From the NCBI GenBank assembly GCA_965249835.1, contig CBDFMY010000003.1, positions 248,001 through 312,000 on the forward strand: a stretch of DNA of 64,000 bases. The letters are read 5' to 3'. Under the pieces are notes generated by a model. The model ran no database searches, was not told the origin of the DNA, and was given only the letters and a program-made list of their open reading frames with translations. Position numbers and translations under genes: made by a program. Shown one piece after another: positions 16,186 through 24,658 of this stretch. Position 1 is the first letter of the stretch. Each line of letters starts with the position of its first letter. This stretch comes from JAHRAW01 sp965249835. Lineage in GTDB: Bacteria; Pseudomonadota; Gammaproteobacteria; Arenicellales; Poriferihabitantaceae.

Positions 16186-17829
16186 TCAAAAAAACCGGGA
16201 AGTAATCGGATAGCGTCGATCTTTGCCGAAGGCGCGGGAGGTTACGCGCACACCCGGTGCCGCTTGTCTTCGTTTGTATTCGTTGGCGACCACCATTTTG
16301 ATCACGCGGCGCACGGTCGCCTGGTCGTAGCCTTCGGCGATGATTTGCTCGGCCGAACGATCGTGTTCGACAAACGCTTCGAGTATCGGGTCGAGAATTT
16401 CGTAAGGCGGCAAGGTGTCCTGATCTTTCTGGTCGGGCGCGAGTTCCGCCGACGGTGCGCGGGTAATCACTCGTTCAGGGATTAGCGGTGTCGATTCGCT
16501 TTGGGCATTGCGATAGCGCGCCAGTTGATACACCATCATCTTCGGCACATCCTTGATGGCGGAAAATCCGCCCACCATGTCGCCATACAAGGTGGCATAA
16601 CCCACCGCCATTTCACTTTTGTTGCCGGTGGTCAACACCATATATCCATACTTATTGGAAAACGCCATCAGCAACATGCCGCGACAACGCGCCTGAATGT
16701 TCTGTTCGGTGACATCCGCTGATTGATGCTTGTGTGATGACGCGAGCGATGCCCACAACGGTTTAATCTGCGCCATGGCGGACTGATAGATTGGCTCAAT
16801 GGGAATGACTTCGTAGCGAACGCCGAGTGCCTCGGCTTCAATGCGGGCGTCTTCCAAACTCATCGCGCTGGTGTAACGCGAGGGCATCATGATCGCCACC
16901 ACCCGCTCTTTGCCGATCGCATCCACCGCAATGGCGAGGCTCAAAGCCGAATCAATGCCGCCGGACAAACCGAGCACCGCGCCCTTGAAGTTGTTTTTTT
17001 CGATGTAATCGCGCACACCCAGAACAATCGCCCGATAGATTAATTCGGCTCCCTGCAGCCGGGCTTCGATGCGACCCGCCACAAACTTTCCGCGCCGGAA
17101 CACCACCGTCTCCAGCGTCTCGCAAAACGCCGGCAAGCGTGCCGCCATTTCGCCGTCGTCATTCACCACCAGTGAACAACCGTCGAACACCAGTTCGTCC
17201 TGGCCGCCGACCTGATTGAGATAAATGATCGGTAACCGAAAGCGGCGCGCATTTTTCAACACCACGCCTTCTTCTCTTCGATGCGCTTGTTCGTTATGAA
17301 ACGGCGAAGCATTGATGGAAATGATGAGGTCGGCGCCGAGTTCTGCCAACTGTTTGACCGCAGCGGTGCGCCAGATGTCTTCGCAAACGGTCAAGCCAAG
17401 GCGAACGCCTTTAATCTCAACGCTACCGGCTTCGCGTCCGGCGTGGAAGTAGCGCTTTTCGTCGAACACCGTGTAGTTCGGCAAATGTCGTTTGCGGTAA
17501 ATCGCACGTTGTTTGCCATTTTCAATTACCGACAGCGCGTTGAATACTTTTCCATTTTCCAACAGCGGGTGGCCAACAATCACCACGATGCCATGCACCG
17601 ATGATTTTAATTCTTCCATGCTACGCGCACATTGCGCGAGAAAGTCATGGCGAAGCAACAAGTCTTCGGGCGGATAACCGCTTACCGCCAACTCCGGAAA
17701 AATCACCACATCGGCGGCGAATTCATCCCGGGCGGTTTGGCAATGGCGGATGATCTTCGCAAGATTGCCGGCAACATCCCCGACCGTGGGATTGATTTGC
17801 GCCAGGGTGAATTTGATTTCGCCGGACAT
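16186..17829 (-). CDS. nadE: Glutamine-dependent NAD+ synthetase
   Basis: 547 residues in two domains. The N-terminal nitrilase-type glutaminase has VIFPELAVSGYPPEDLL (Glu), a Lys in IYRKRHLPNY and LTVCEDIW (Cys). The C-terminal synthetase has the pyrophosphatase loop LGLSGGIDSALSLAI near residue 290, and TTGNKSEMAVGY. It amidates nicotinate-adenine dinucleotide to NAD+ using ATP and glutamine. It is the last gene of a minus-strand run, 45 bp downstream of tatC. The C-terminus RAFGKDRRYPITSRF is the usual ending. Confidence 0.97.
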   Translation of the reverse strand: MSGEIKFTLAQINPTVGDVAGNLAKIIRHCQTARDEFAADVVIFPELAVSGYPPEDLLLRHDFLAQCARSMEELKSSVHGIVVIVGHPLLENGKVFNALSVIENGKQRAIYRKRHLPNYTVFDEKRYFHAGREAGSVEIKGVRLGLTVCEDIWRTAAVKQLAELGADLIISINASPFHNEQAHRREEGVVLKNARRFRLPIIYLNQVGGQDELVFDGCSLVVNDDGEMAARLPAFCETLETVVFRRGKFVAGRIEARLQGAELIYRAIVLGVRDYIEKNNFKGAVLGLSGGIDSALSLAIAVDAIGKERVVAIMMPSRYTSAMSLEDARIEAEALGVRYEVIPIEPIYQSAMAQIKPLWASLASSHKHQSADVTEQNIQARCRGMLLMAFSNKYGYMVLTTGNKSEMAVGYATLYGDMVGGFSAIKDVPKMMVYQLARYRNAQSESTPLIPERVITRAPSAELAPDQKDQDTLPPYEILDPILEAFVEHDRSAEQIIAEGYDQATVRRVIKMVVANEYKRRQAAPGVRVTSRAFGKDRRYPITSRFF

Positions 17830-17874
17830 GATCGATGGGAAGTTTAACCGTGCGATTACTGCGCTTGGCGCGTG

Positions 17875-18717
17875 TTATCCCTGCGCGGGCGGTTGGGTTT
17901 TGTCGTCCGCAGTGCCACTCAGGTCATCCGGGTCATGGTGCGATTCGTCTTCTTCGTCCTCATCATTGCTGTCGGACTTTTCTTTCAGAAAATACTTCGA
18001 GCATATCAAGCCGGCTTCGAACAGCAACCATACCGGCACCGCCAACAAGGTTTGCGAAATAATATCCGGCGGGGTCAGCAACATGCCCATTACGAAAGCG
18101 CAAATGATGATGTAGGGGCGTTTGCTTTTCAAATTTTCGACGGTGGTCACGCCCATGCGAATCAGCAGCACCGTTGCCACCGGCACTTCAAAGGCGACGC
18201 CGAACGCGAAAAAAAGTTTGATAACGAAACTGAGATAGGAGTTGATGTCGGTCATCACCGCCACGCCTTCGGGCGCGGTGCCGGCGAAGAATTTGAAGAT
18301 GATGGGGAACACCGCGAAATACGCGAACAAAATGCCGAGGTAGAACAACACGCTGCTGGACAGCAACAGCGGCACCACCAATCGTTGTTCGTGTTGATAG
18401 AGTCCCGGCGCGACGAACGCCCACACTTGATACAACAAATACGGCACGGCAACGGCGAATGCACACGCGAATGCGAATTTGAATGGCACGAAAAACGGGC
18501 CATGGGGCTCGGTGGAGATCATGCTGTTGCCTTCGGGCAGGACCGACATCAGCGGACTGGCAAGCACTTCATACAAGTCGTTGGCGAACGGCGCGAGTAT
18601 GAGAAAAACCACCAGCACCGAGCCGAGGCCGCGAATCAGTCGGTCGCGCAACTCGATCAAGTGCGAAACCAATGTGCCTTCGGCGGCGTTGCTGGTATCG
18701 TTGGTGCTGGTTTTCAT
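17875..18717 (-). CDS. tatC: Sec-independent translocase subunit TatC
   Basis: 280 residues, six membrane segments. LVSHLIELRDRLIRGL is the conserved N-terminal signal-recognition region, and FVAPGLYQHEQR and the FGVAFEVPV loop match TatC. The C-terminal 40 residues are an acidic, low-complexity tail (SDSNDEDEEDESHHDPDD) longer than in E. coli. TatC binds twin-arginine signal peptides with TatB. The gene starts 30 bp after the 77-residue protein that separates it from tatB. Confidence 0.96.
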   Translation of the reverse strand: MKTSTNDTSNAAEGTLVSHLIELRDRLIRGLGSVLVVFLILAPFANDLYEVLASPLMSVLPEGNSMISTEPHGPFFVPFKFAFACAFAVAVPYLLYQVWAFVAPGLYQHEQRLVVPLLLSSSVLFYLGILFAYFAVFPIIFKFFAGTAPEGVAVMTDINSYLSFVIKLFFAFGVAFEVPVATVLLIRMGVTTVENLKSKRPYIIICAFVMGMLLTPPDIISQTLLAVPVWLLFEAGLICSKYFLKEKSDSNDEDEEDESHHDPDDLSGTADDKTQPPAQG

Positions 18718-18747
18718 GCGCGTTCAGTCAGGCAAATGTTGCAACGC

Positions 18748-18981
18748 TTAGCGCGAGCGAGGGCGACAGCAGTGCCCGCATTTTGTTTTATCTTTGACGC
18801 GCAAACTTTTTTGCTGTCGCTCGGCGTCTTCCAACCGGTCAAATGGCCCGTGCCATTCATCGCGCACTCGGTCATCATCGTTCAGGCCGCGCGTGCCTTG
18901 CCCTTCGTTACAATGGGGACAATCGCCCACATGTATCTTGGCGTATTTATGCACTGAGTTTTCGTAAATGTAATAGTTCAT
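18748..18981 (-). CDS. Conserved 77-residue protein with two CxxC pairs, between tatB and tatC
   Basis: 77 residues. The sequence YIYENSVHKYAKIHVGDCPH continues CNEGQGTRG, then WHGPFDRLEDAE and a C-terminal KCGHCCRP. The paired cysteines (CPHC and CGHC) suggest a small zinc-binding or redox protein. I recognise the general pattern from short hypothetical proteins of bacteria but know no function. Its ATG shares one base with the tatB stop (TAATG), so translation is coupled to tatB. It may simply be a passenger; a role in Tat export is conjecture. Confidence 0.7.
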   Translation of the reverse strand: MNYYIYENSVHKYAKIHVGDCPHCNEGQGTRGLNDDDRVRDEWHGPFDRLEDAERQQKSLRVKDKTKCGHCCRPRSR

Positions 18982-19430
18982 TATTTGGAACCTCTGGTTT
19001 TGGTCGTGGTGGTTTTTTTCCTTGTGGCGGGTTTTTTTCCGGCACTTTTTTTCTTCATGCTTTTTTTGGCGACGGCTTTTTTCGCTCGCTTTTTGCCCGC
19101 TGGTTTTTGCGCTGACGACGGGGTTTCAGCAAACGACGGCGCCGCTTGTTGCAAAGTCTCGCGCAACGACTCGGTGGTGTCTTTTATGTCTGCGGCTTCG
19201 CTTATTTTGCTTCCGACTTCGGCGACATCTTTTTTCAGTGCATCAAGATCGGCAAGTTCTTGTTCGCGGAGTTCGCGGCTGATGTCGTCCTTCACATCGC
19301 GCAACATTCGCCGGGCTTTGCCGACCCACAAGCCAACGTTGCGCGCCACCGCCGGCAGGCGTTCGGGGCCCACGATGATCAGGGCGACCGCGCCAATCAG
19401 CGCCAGTTCCCAGAAACCGACATCAAACAT
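18981..19430 (-). CDS. tatB: Sec-independent translocase subunit TatB
   Basis: 149 residues. MFDVGFWELALIGAVALIIV with GPERLPAVARNVGLWVGKAR is the TatB membrane anchor and hinge, and the conserved Glu8 and Gly-Pro hinge are present. An amphipathic helix follows, then a coiled region and a long Ala/Lys-rich tail (KKAVAKKSMKKKSAGKK). It receives Tat substrates together with TatC. It lies 86 bp downstream of tatA. Confidence 0.95.
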   Translation of the reverse strand: MFDVGFWELALIGAVALIIVGPERLPAVARNVGLWVGKARRMLRDVKDDISRELREQELADLDALKKDVAEVGSKISEAADIKDTTESLRETLQQAAPSFAETPSSAQKPAGKKRAKKAVAKKSMKKKSAGKKPATRKKTTTTKTRGSK

Positions 19431-19516
19431 GTGAGAGCAAGGTCGCGGAAAAAATTATGACGCAAGGGCAGTCAATTTGCGCAATCATCCGATCAGGCAT
19501 ATCTGCAACCAACCGC

Positions 19517-19768
19517 TCAGGTTTTTTTGACTTCGTCTTTTGTTTTTTCTGCGGTTGCCGATGCGTTGGCATCGCTTACTTGCGCCGCACTTTTGTCGTC
19601 GTCATCGTCATCCGCTTTTTCACCTTTCTCGTTGACCGCTTTTTTGAATCCCTTGATGGCTCCGCCGAGGTCGCCGCCAAGATTTTTCAGTTTCTTGGTG
19701 CCGAACAACAACAACACGATCACCAAAATGATCATCAACTGCCATATACCGATACCGCCTATGCCCAT
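19517..19768 (-). CDS. tatA: Sec-independent translocase subunit TatA
   Basis: 83 residues. IGIWQLMIILVIVLLLFGTK followed by KLKNLGGDLGGAIKGFKKAV is a textbook TatA: one membrane helix, FGTKKL hinge and amphipathic helix. The tail is acidic. It forms the translocation pore or membrane-weakening oligomer. It follows hisI by 77 bp in the combined his-tat run. Confidence 0.97.
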   Translation of the reverse strand: MGIGGIGIWQLMIILVIVLLLFGTKKLKNLGGDLGGAIKGFKKAVNEKGEKADDDDDDKSAAQVSDANASATAEKTKDEVKKT

Positions 19769-19845
19769 GATTTGGTCCTCATTGTGACTGGTTAATATAT
19801 TCGTGAATCGATTTAATTAACGAAACGCGTTTAGTGTAATGTAAA

Positions 19846-20244
19846 TCAAGACGATTGCGACCGATAAATCTCGTTCGGATTTTTTAGCACCGAATCAACT
19901 TCGCGCCACTCGTCTTGCTCCCATCGCCGATAAAAGCAATTATGCCGACCGGTGTGACAGGCGATGCCGCCGATTTGCTCGACCTGCATTAGCACCACAT
20001 CGCCGTCGCAATCAATGCGGATTTCCTTGAGGGTTTGCACATGCCCGGATTCCTCGCCCTTGCGCCACAGTTTTTTCCGCGACCTCGAATAATACACCGC
20101 CCGCCCTTCGGCAATGGTGGCCGCCAGTGCCTCGCGATTCATCCACGCCATCATCAGCACCTTGCCGCTGTCATACTCCTGGGCGATAGCGGGCACCAGC
20201 CCACGCTCGTCCCATTTGATTTGTTGCAATAATGATTGATTCAT
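19846..20244 (-). CDS. hisI: Phosphoribosyl-AMP cyclohydrolase
   Basis: 132 residues from ATG 20244 (MNQSLLQQIKWDERGLVPAI); a longer frame from 20343 overlaps the upstream gene and has a cysteine-rich start unlike HisI. VLMMAWMNREAL, YYSRSRKKLWRKGEESGH and DCDGDVVLMQVEQIGGIACH carry the metal-binding Asp/Cys residues. There is no HisE pyrophosphohydrolase domain, and no separate hisE is in the window. It performs the third step of histidine synthesis. It is separated from hisF by an unrelated gene. Confidence 0.95.
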   Translation of the reverse strand: MNQSLLQQIKWDERGLVPAIAQEYDSGKVLMMAWMNREALAATIAEGRAVYYSRSRKKLWRKGEESGHVQTLKEIRIDCDGDVVLMQVEQIGGIACHTGRHNCFYRRWEQDEWREVDSVLKNPNEIYRSQSS

Positions 20245-20302
20245 GAACGCGCAAGCATTACACGCAAAGGTATGGCAGGAACAAACAAAATGAAATAATG
20301 TT

Positions 20303-21580
20303 TCACCTGCCGGACGCTCCGCTTTGTGCATAACCAGCGACAAACTCGATGGCTTTGCGGGTTGATTTGGAGCATTTTACAAAAACCAAATGGGATGCCA
20401 CCACTTCCTCAAAATCCCTGAATAACCGGTAAAACAGGGCATGGACGAAAGACTGAGTCGCAAATCGCACTTCCGAGAAATCAATAACAACCGACTCTCC
20501 CTGACCCAGGGCGGGAGCTATCGTTTTCTCCCTTATCTGAGCCGCGGCTTCTACATCTTCTTCAAACTCTCTAACTGGGAGATTGATGGCGTTGCTCAAT
20601 TCGGGAATGTTTGAAATAAAATTGAGGGTAAACCCCAATGGGTTGGTTCTTATTTTTTCCGCCGTAACTCTGCATGTTTCAAGCAAATCATCAAAGTCGC
20701 CGATTTTGTCTCTGCGAAGTTGCAACATTGCAAACGTACCAGGCCAACCGCCCGTTTTGGCTTGATGCAAATTCCTTTTTCGCTTGCCGCGTTCATCTCC
20801 CCTGATTTCCAATAAAGCATCACCTGACCCCAACAAAAAGGCACCTTCAGACATGGCGGCGATTTCACTGGTAATAAAAAGACCAAGCCCCGCGTTATCT
20901 TTCATGCTCCCATACACCGTGGGTTCAAATGTCCCCGAAATATGCGAGCGAATCGCCTGAGTAAGCGCTTGAGCATCGGTTTCAATATTTCCATCAACTC
21001 CCAATGTTTTTCGTATCCCCACCCCCATGTCCGCGACAATGACATCTACTTCGCCGGGCTGAGGATAAAACTGCGCCATCACCATCCCGCCGGTTGTGCT
21101 TTGAGAGTGTTGCACTGCGTTGCGCATCAATTCGACGATAGAATATTGGGTCGCCCCCTCCATTTCCTGATCGTCCATGTCGAGAAGTTTCAGGATTTGA
21201 TCAACCAGTGGCTGGATACCTTTACTTGCTTTAATTTTGGATAACCGAATAGTCTTCGCGTCTACAATGGCATCGGTCGCGGTGAAAGGTGCGCCCACCA
21301 ATTTTGGAAGCCCAGACCGAGCGATGTATGACCCCGCTTGAGTGGTTGGGTTTCCTTTTATCTGAATTTGGCACTGATACGTCTCGCGCATCCAATAAGT
21401 ATATGCGCCGTATAGGCAAACTGCCCAGGGCGCGATAAATTTTATATTGCGAAAATCCAGAACGATTTTATTGGTATCCCTTATCGGCCATTCTTCGGTC
21501 TTGAAGCAATCGACTATATTTCTGTTTGCTAATTCTTCGGGCGGGTATAGGTAAATCGGCACAGACATTTTTATATTCAT
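20303..21580 (-). CDS. GHKL ATPase flanked by two STAS-like (DUF4325-type) regions, inside the his operon
   Basis: 425 residues, three parts. Residues about 35-70 resemble a STAS strand-helix (IVLDFRNIKFIAPWAVCLYG). Residues 140-260 are a GHKL/HATPase domain: N-box SIVELMRNAVQHS (Glu150, Asn154), G1 box VADMGVGI (Asp184) and G2 box NAGLGLFITSEIA. Residues about 335-420 resemble DUF4325 (VVIDFSEVRFATQSFVHALF). Anti-sigma-factor-like kinases and their STAS antagonists are normally separate; here they are fused. It lies between hisF (80 bp) and hisI (58 bp) on the same strand, with no relation to histidine synthesis. It could be a partner-switch regulator or part of a defence or signalling module; the function is unknown. 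Confidence 0.72.
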   Translation of the reverse strand: MNIKMSVPIYLYPPEELANRNIVDCFKTEEWPIRDTNKIVLDFRNIKFIAPWAVCLYGAYTYWMRETYQCQIQIKGNPTTQAGSYIARSGLPKLVGAPFTATDAIVDAKTIRLSKIKASKGIQPLVDQILKLLDMDDQEMEGATQYSIVELMRNAVQHSQSTTGGMVMAQFYPQPGEVDVIVADMGVGIRKTLGVDGNIETDAQALTQAIRSHISGTFEPTVYGSMKDNAGLGLFITSEIAAMSEGAFLLGSGDALLEIRGDERGKRKRNLHQAKTGGWPGTFAMLQLRRDKIGDFDDLLETCRVTAEKIRTNPLGFTLNFISNIPELSNAINLPVREFEEDVEAAAQIREKTIAPALGQGESVVIDFSEVRFATQSFVHALFYRLFRDFEEVVASHLVFVKCSKSTRKAIEFVAGYAQSGASGR

Positions 21581-21660
21581 GCATTAGGGTTTGGGGAATA
21601 TACAATAGATGCCACCGGATTGAAACGCATCCGGCTGAGCACTTGCTAATTTTCACTTGG

Positions 21661-22440
21661 TTAATCGCGCACTTCAATTCCCTGCGCCACCATGAATTGT
21701 TTTGCTTCGCCGATTGTGTGTTCACCGTAGTGAAAAATACTCGCCGCCAATACTGCATCGGCGTTGCCGTGGAGTATACCGTCTGCGAGGTGTTGCAGGT
21801 TGCCGACACCGCCGGATGCGATGACCGGCACGCTCGTGGCAGCGGCGATGTGCGCGGTCAACGCAAGGTCAAAACCATCACGCGTACCGTCGCGGTCCAT
21901 GCTGGTGAGCAACAATTCGCCGGCGCCGCACGCGACCATTTTTCGCGCCCACTGCACGGCGTCAAGTCCGCTCGACTTGCGTCCGCCATGGGTAAAAACT
22001 TCCCACTGTGCCTGTTCATCATCGTCCTCGCGGCCGACGCGCTTGGCATCAATCGCAACCACGATGCATTGATTGCCAAACTGCGCGCTCGCTTCGACGA
22101 TGAACTGCGGACGCTCGACCGCGGCGGTGTTGATTGAAACTTTGTCGGCACCGGCGCGCAACAAGCGACGCACATCATGCAATTGGCGCACGCCGCCACC
22201 GACGGTAAGCGGAATGAAAACTTCGCCGCTAACTTGTTCGATCACACCGAGCAATGTGTCGCGATTATCGGAACTGGCGGTGATGTCGAGCAACGCGATC
22301 TCATCCGCGCCTTGCGCGTCATAACGCCGCGCCACTTCCACCGGGTCGCCGGCGTCTTTGATGTCGACGAAGCGTACGCCTTTTACCACGCGACCGGCGT
22401 CGACATCGAGACAGGGAATAATGCGTTTGGCCAATGCCAT
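21661..22440 (-). CDS. hisF: Imidazole glycerol-phosphate synthase, cyclase subunit
   Basis: 259 residues. MALAKRIIPCLDVDAGRVVK is the HisF start, with catalytic Asp11 in CLDVD, and Asp in TSMDRDGTRDGFD near residue 130. The phosphate-binding glycines (VGGGVR, ASGGVG) of the half-barrels are present. With HisH it closes the imidazole ring, releasing AICAR. It follows hisA by 39 bp. Confidence 0.97.
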   Translation of the reverse strand: MALAKRIIPCLDVDAGRVVKGVRFVDIKDAGDPVEVARRYDAQGADEIALLDITASSDNRDTLLGVIEQVSGEVFIPLTVGGGVRQLHDVRRLLRAGADKVSINTAAVERPQFIVEASAQFGNQCIVVAIDAKRVGREDDDEQAQWEVFTHGGRKSSGLDAVQWARKMVACGAGELLLTSMDRDGTRDGFDLALTAHIAAATSVPVIASGGVGNLQHLADGILHGNADAVLAASIFHYGEHTIGEAKQFMVAQGIEVRD

Positions 22441-22479
22441 CTCTTCACCTTAAATGGAATCCTTAACCGAGGTGGCACA

Positions 22480-23235
22480 CTACAAGCCGAAAGTGCTCTG
22501 GCTGGCAATCTCGTCGGCGACTTTTTGCCCTTCGGCAAAATCCAGCGTGCCCTCATAAATCGCGCGACCGGTAATCGCGCCGATGATGCCGCAGCCGGAT
22601 ACTTCGGTGAGACTTTTAATATCTTCGATGTTGCGGATGCCGCCGGACGCAATCACCGGAATGTTGACCGCGCGCGCCAACGCCACGGTGGCGTCAATGT
22701 TCGCGCCTTGCATCATTCCATCGCGGGCGATGTCGGTGAATATGATTGCTTCGACGCCGTCCGATTCGAAATGTTGCGCCATGTCGGTGACTTCGTGACG
22801 CGATAACTTCGACCAACCTTCGGTCGCGACAAAACCGTCTTTGGCATCCAAACCGATGATTACATGGGTCGGAAATTCGACGCACAGATCGCTGATAAAG
22901 TGCGGCTCGGCAACCGCCCGGGTGCCGATAATCACGTAGCGCACCCCGGCCTGAATATAGACTTCCACCACCTCTTCGGTGCGGATGCCACCGCCCACCT
23001 GAATCGGCAAGTCGGGATATTTTTCTGCGATTTGGTGGATGATCTCGGCATTGACCGGCTCGCCGACTTGCGCGCCGTCGAGATCAACGATGTGCAGCCG
23101 TCGCGCACCGGCTTCAACCCAGCGCGTTGCCATCGCCACCGGGTCATCCGAGAACACCGTGGTGTCGCGCATGTCGCCCTGACGTAAGCGTACGCATTTT
23201 CCGTCCTTGATGTCGATGGCCGGAATCAGCAGCAT
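22480..23235 (-). CDS. hisA: Phosphoribosyl-formimino-AICAR ribotide isomerase
   Basis: 251 residues from ATG 23235 (MLLIPAIDIKDGKCVRLRQG); a TTG two codons earlier overlaps the hisH stop. The catalytic Asp pair is in PAIDIKDG and in FTDIARDGMMQG, and QVGGGIR and ASGGI bind phosphate. It is the fourth-step isomerase. The start lies 2 nt after the end of hisH, consistent with coupled translation. Confidence 0.97.
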   Translation of the reverse strand: MLLIPAIDIKDGKCVRLRQGDMRDTTVFSDDPVAMATRWVEAGARRLHIVDLDGAQVGEPVNAEIIHQIAEKYPDLPIQVGGGIRTEEVVEVYIQAGVRYVIIGTRAVAEPHFISDLCVEFPTHVIIGLDAKDGFVATEGWSKLSRHEVTDMAQHFESDGVEAIIFTDIARDGMMQGANIDATVALARAVNIPVIASGGIRNIEDIKSLTEVSGCGIIGAITGRAIYEGTLDFAEGQKVADEIASQSTFGL

Positions 23236-23237
23236 GA

Positions 23238-23924
23238 TCAAAAATCCCCGTTCCAGTTGACGAAATTTTTTAGCATTTGCAAACCCGCATGCTGGCTTTT
23301 TTCCGGATGAAACTGGGTTGCGAAAATATTATCCCGCGCCGCCGCGGCGGTGAATACCGTATCGTATTCGCAAGTCCCGACCACTTCGGTGCATCGTGCG
23401 CTATCGACAAAATAACTGTGCACGAAATAAAACCGTTGCTGGTCTTCAATGCCATGCCACAACGGATGATCGCGAGTATGGCGAACGTTGTTCCAGCCCA
23501 TGTGCGGAATTTTTATCGCTTGGCTTTTTTGCGGCAGGCCGCGCGCGGCTTTGGCATCGCCATCATCGCCACCATTAAAATGTCGCACCATGCCATCGAA
23601 CAAACCGAAACCGGCGGTGCCGCCGTTCTCCGTACTATGATGATACAACGCCTGCAAACCGAGACAGATTCCCAGCACCGGGCCCTGTTGTAGCCGCGTC
23701 ATCACCGCCGCACGTAGCATTGAATCATCGCCCAGCCGCTTCATCCACGGGCCGAGCGCACCTTGCCCGGGCAGAATCAGATGGTCGGCAGTTTTAATCT
23801 CAGACGGTTCGGCGCTGATGCTGACCCGGTACCGGGTGCCGGAGTCGGCGCACACATGCGCCAGCGCCTTGCTCACCGAGCGAAGGTTGCCAGTGCCAAG
23901 ATCAACGATGACAATGCCGGACAT
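23238..23924 (-). CDS. hisH: Imidazole glycerol-phosphate synthase, glutaminase subunit
   Basis: 228 residues of class-I glutamine amidotransferase. The nucleophile Cys is in GPVLGICLGLQALY, and the His-Glu partners are in FATQFHPEKSQHAG. It feeds ammonia to HisF. It is somewhat longer than average (about 200) because of a Gly/Asp-rich insertion (FNGGDDGDAKAARG). It follows hisB by 21 bp. Confidence 0.96.
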   Translation of the reverse strand: MSGIVIVDLGTGNLRSVSKALAHVCADSGTRYRVSISAEPSEIKTADHLILPGQGALGPWMKRLGDDSMLRAAVMTRLQQGPVLGICLGLQALYHHSTENGGTAGFGLFDGMVRHFNGGDDGDAKAARGLPQKSQAIKIPHMGWNNVRHTRDHPLWHGIEDQQRFYFVHSYFVDSARCTEVVGTCEYDTVFTAAAARDNIFATQFHPEKSQHAGLQMLKNFVNWNGDF

Positions 23925-23945
23925 TATCAGCAGGCGACAAGCCGG

Positions 23946-24536
23946 TTAGAGCGCTCCTTTGGTCGAAGGAATGCCGGACATTCGCGGGTCGGACTCCGCC
24001 GCCATGCGAAGCGCACGCCCAAACGCCTTGAACATGGTCTCGGCGATGTGGTGGGAATTGGCGCCGCGCAGGTTGTCGATGTGCAAGGTTGTCTGCGCGT
24101 GATTGCAGAAGCCCTGAAAAAATTCGTGAACCAGAGCGGTGGCGAAAGTGCCGATCATGGCATCGGGAAAATCGGCGTTCATGTCAAGCAACGGGCGACC
24201 GGAGAAATCAATCACCACGCGACTCAGCGCTTCGTCCAGCGGAACATATACGTGTCCGTAACGACGAATGCCTTTTTTGTCGCCCAACGCTTTGGCCACC
24301 GCTTGACCGAGCGTGATACCGATGTCCTCCACGGTGTGATGGTCGTCCACCTGCAGGTCACCTTTGGCTTTTACCTCAATATCAATGACCCCGTGCCGAG
24401 CAACCTGGTCAAGCATGTGCTCCAAAAACGGGATGCCGGTTTGCAACCGGGCCTCGCCGGCTCCGTCGAGATTCACCGACACAGAAATTTCGGTTTCCCG
24501 AGTGGTGCGGGTAACTTGGGCGGTTCGGTCAGTCAT
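23946..24536 (-). CDS. hisB: Imidazoleglycerol-phosphate dehydratase
   Basis: 196 residues, monofunctional (no histidinol-phosphatase domain). GIPFLEHMLDQVARHG and DDHHTVEDIGITLG give the metal-binding HExxH-like and DxHHxxE motifs, and the second pair HHIAETMFKAFGRAL is also present. It is the first gene of the his-tat run. The 24537-24658 interval upstream should hold the operon promoter, but I see no strong consensus there. The IS481-like element begins 123 bp before the gene. Confidence 0.97.
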   Translation of the reverse strand: MTDRTAQVTRTTRETEISVSVNLDGAGEARLQTGIPFLEHMLDQVARHGVIDIEVKAKGDLQVDDHHTVEDIGITLGQAVAKALGDKKGIRRYGHVYVPLDEALSRVVIDFSGRPLLDMNADFPDAMIGTFATALVHEFFQGFCNHAQTTLHIDNLRGANSHHIAETMFKAFGRALRMAAESDPRMSGIPSTKGAL

Positions 24537-24658
24537 GCCAGAGTGAACGCCGGCAAAGGCGGGATGGAGTTGGATAATTGTAGCGAGTTGAACGGGCGTT
24601 AAATAGAGGCCGGCGGTTGGCGTGAGTATACGGCGCGTTCACGACATTTGCCAGCCCT

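Noticed and set aside
17872..18957. 361-codon plus-strand frame over tatC, rich in His and Arg
   Set aside because: It is the shadow of tatC; the minus strand carries all TatC motifs.
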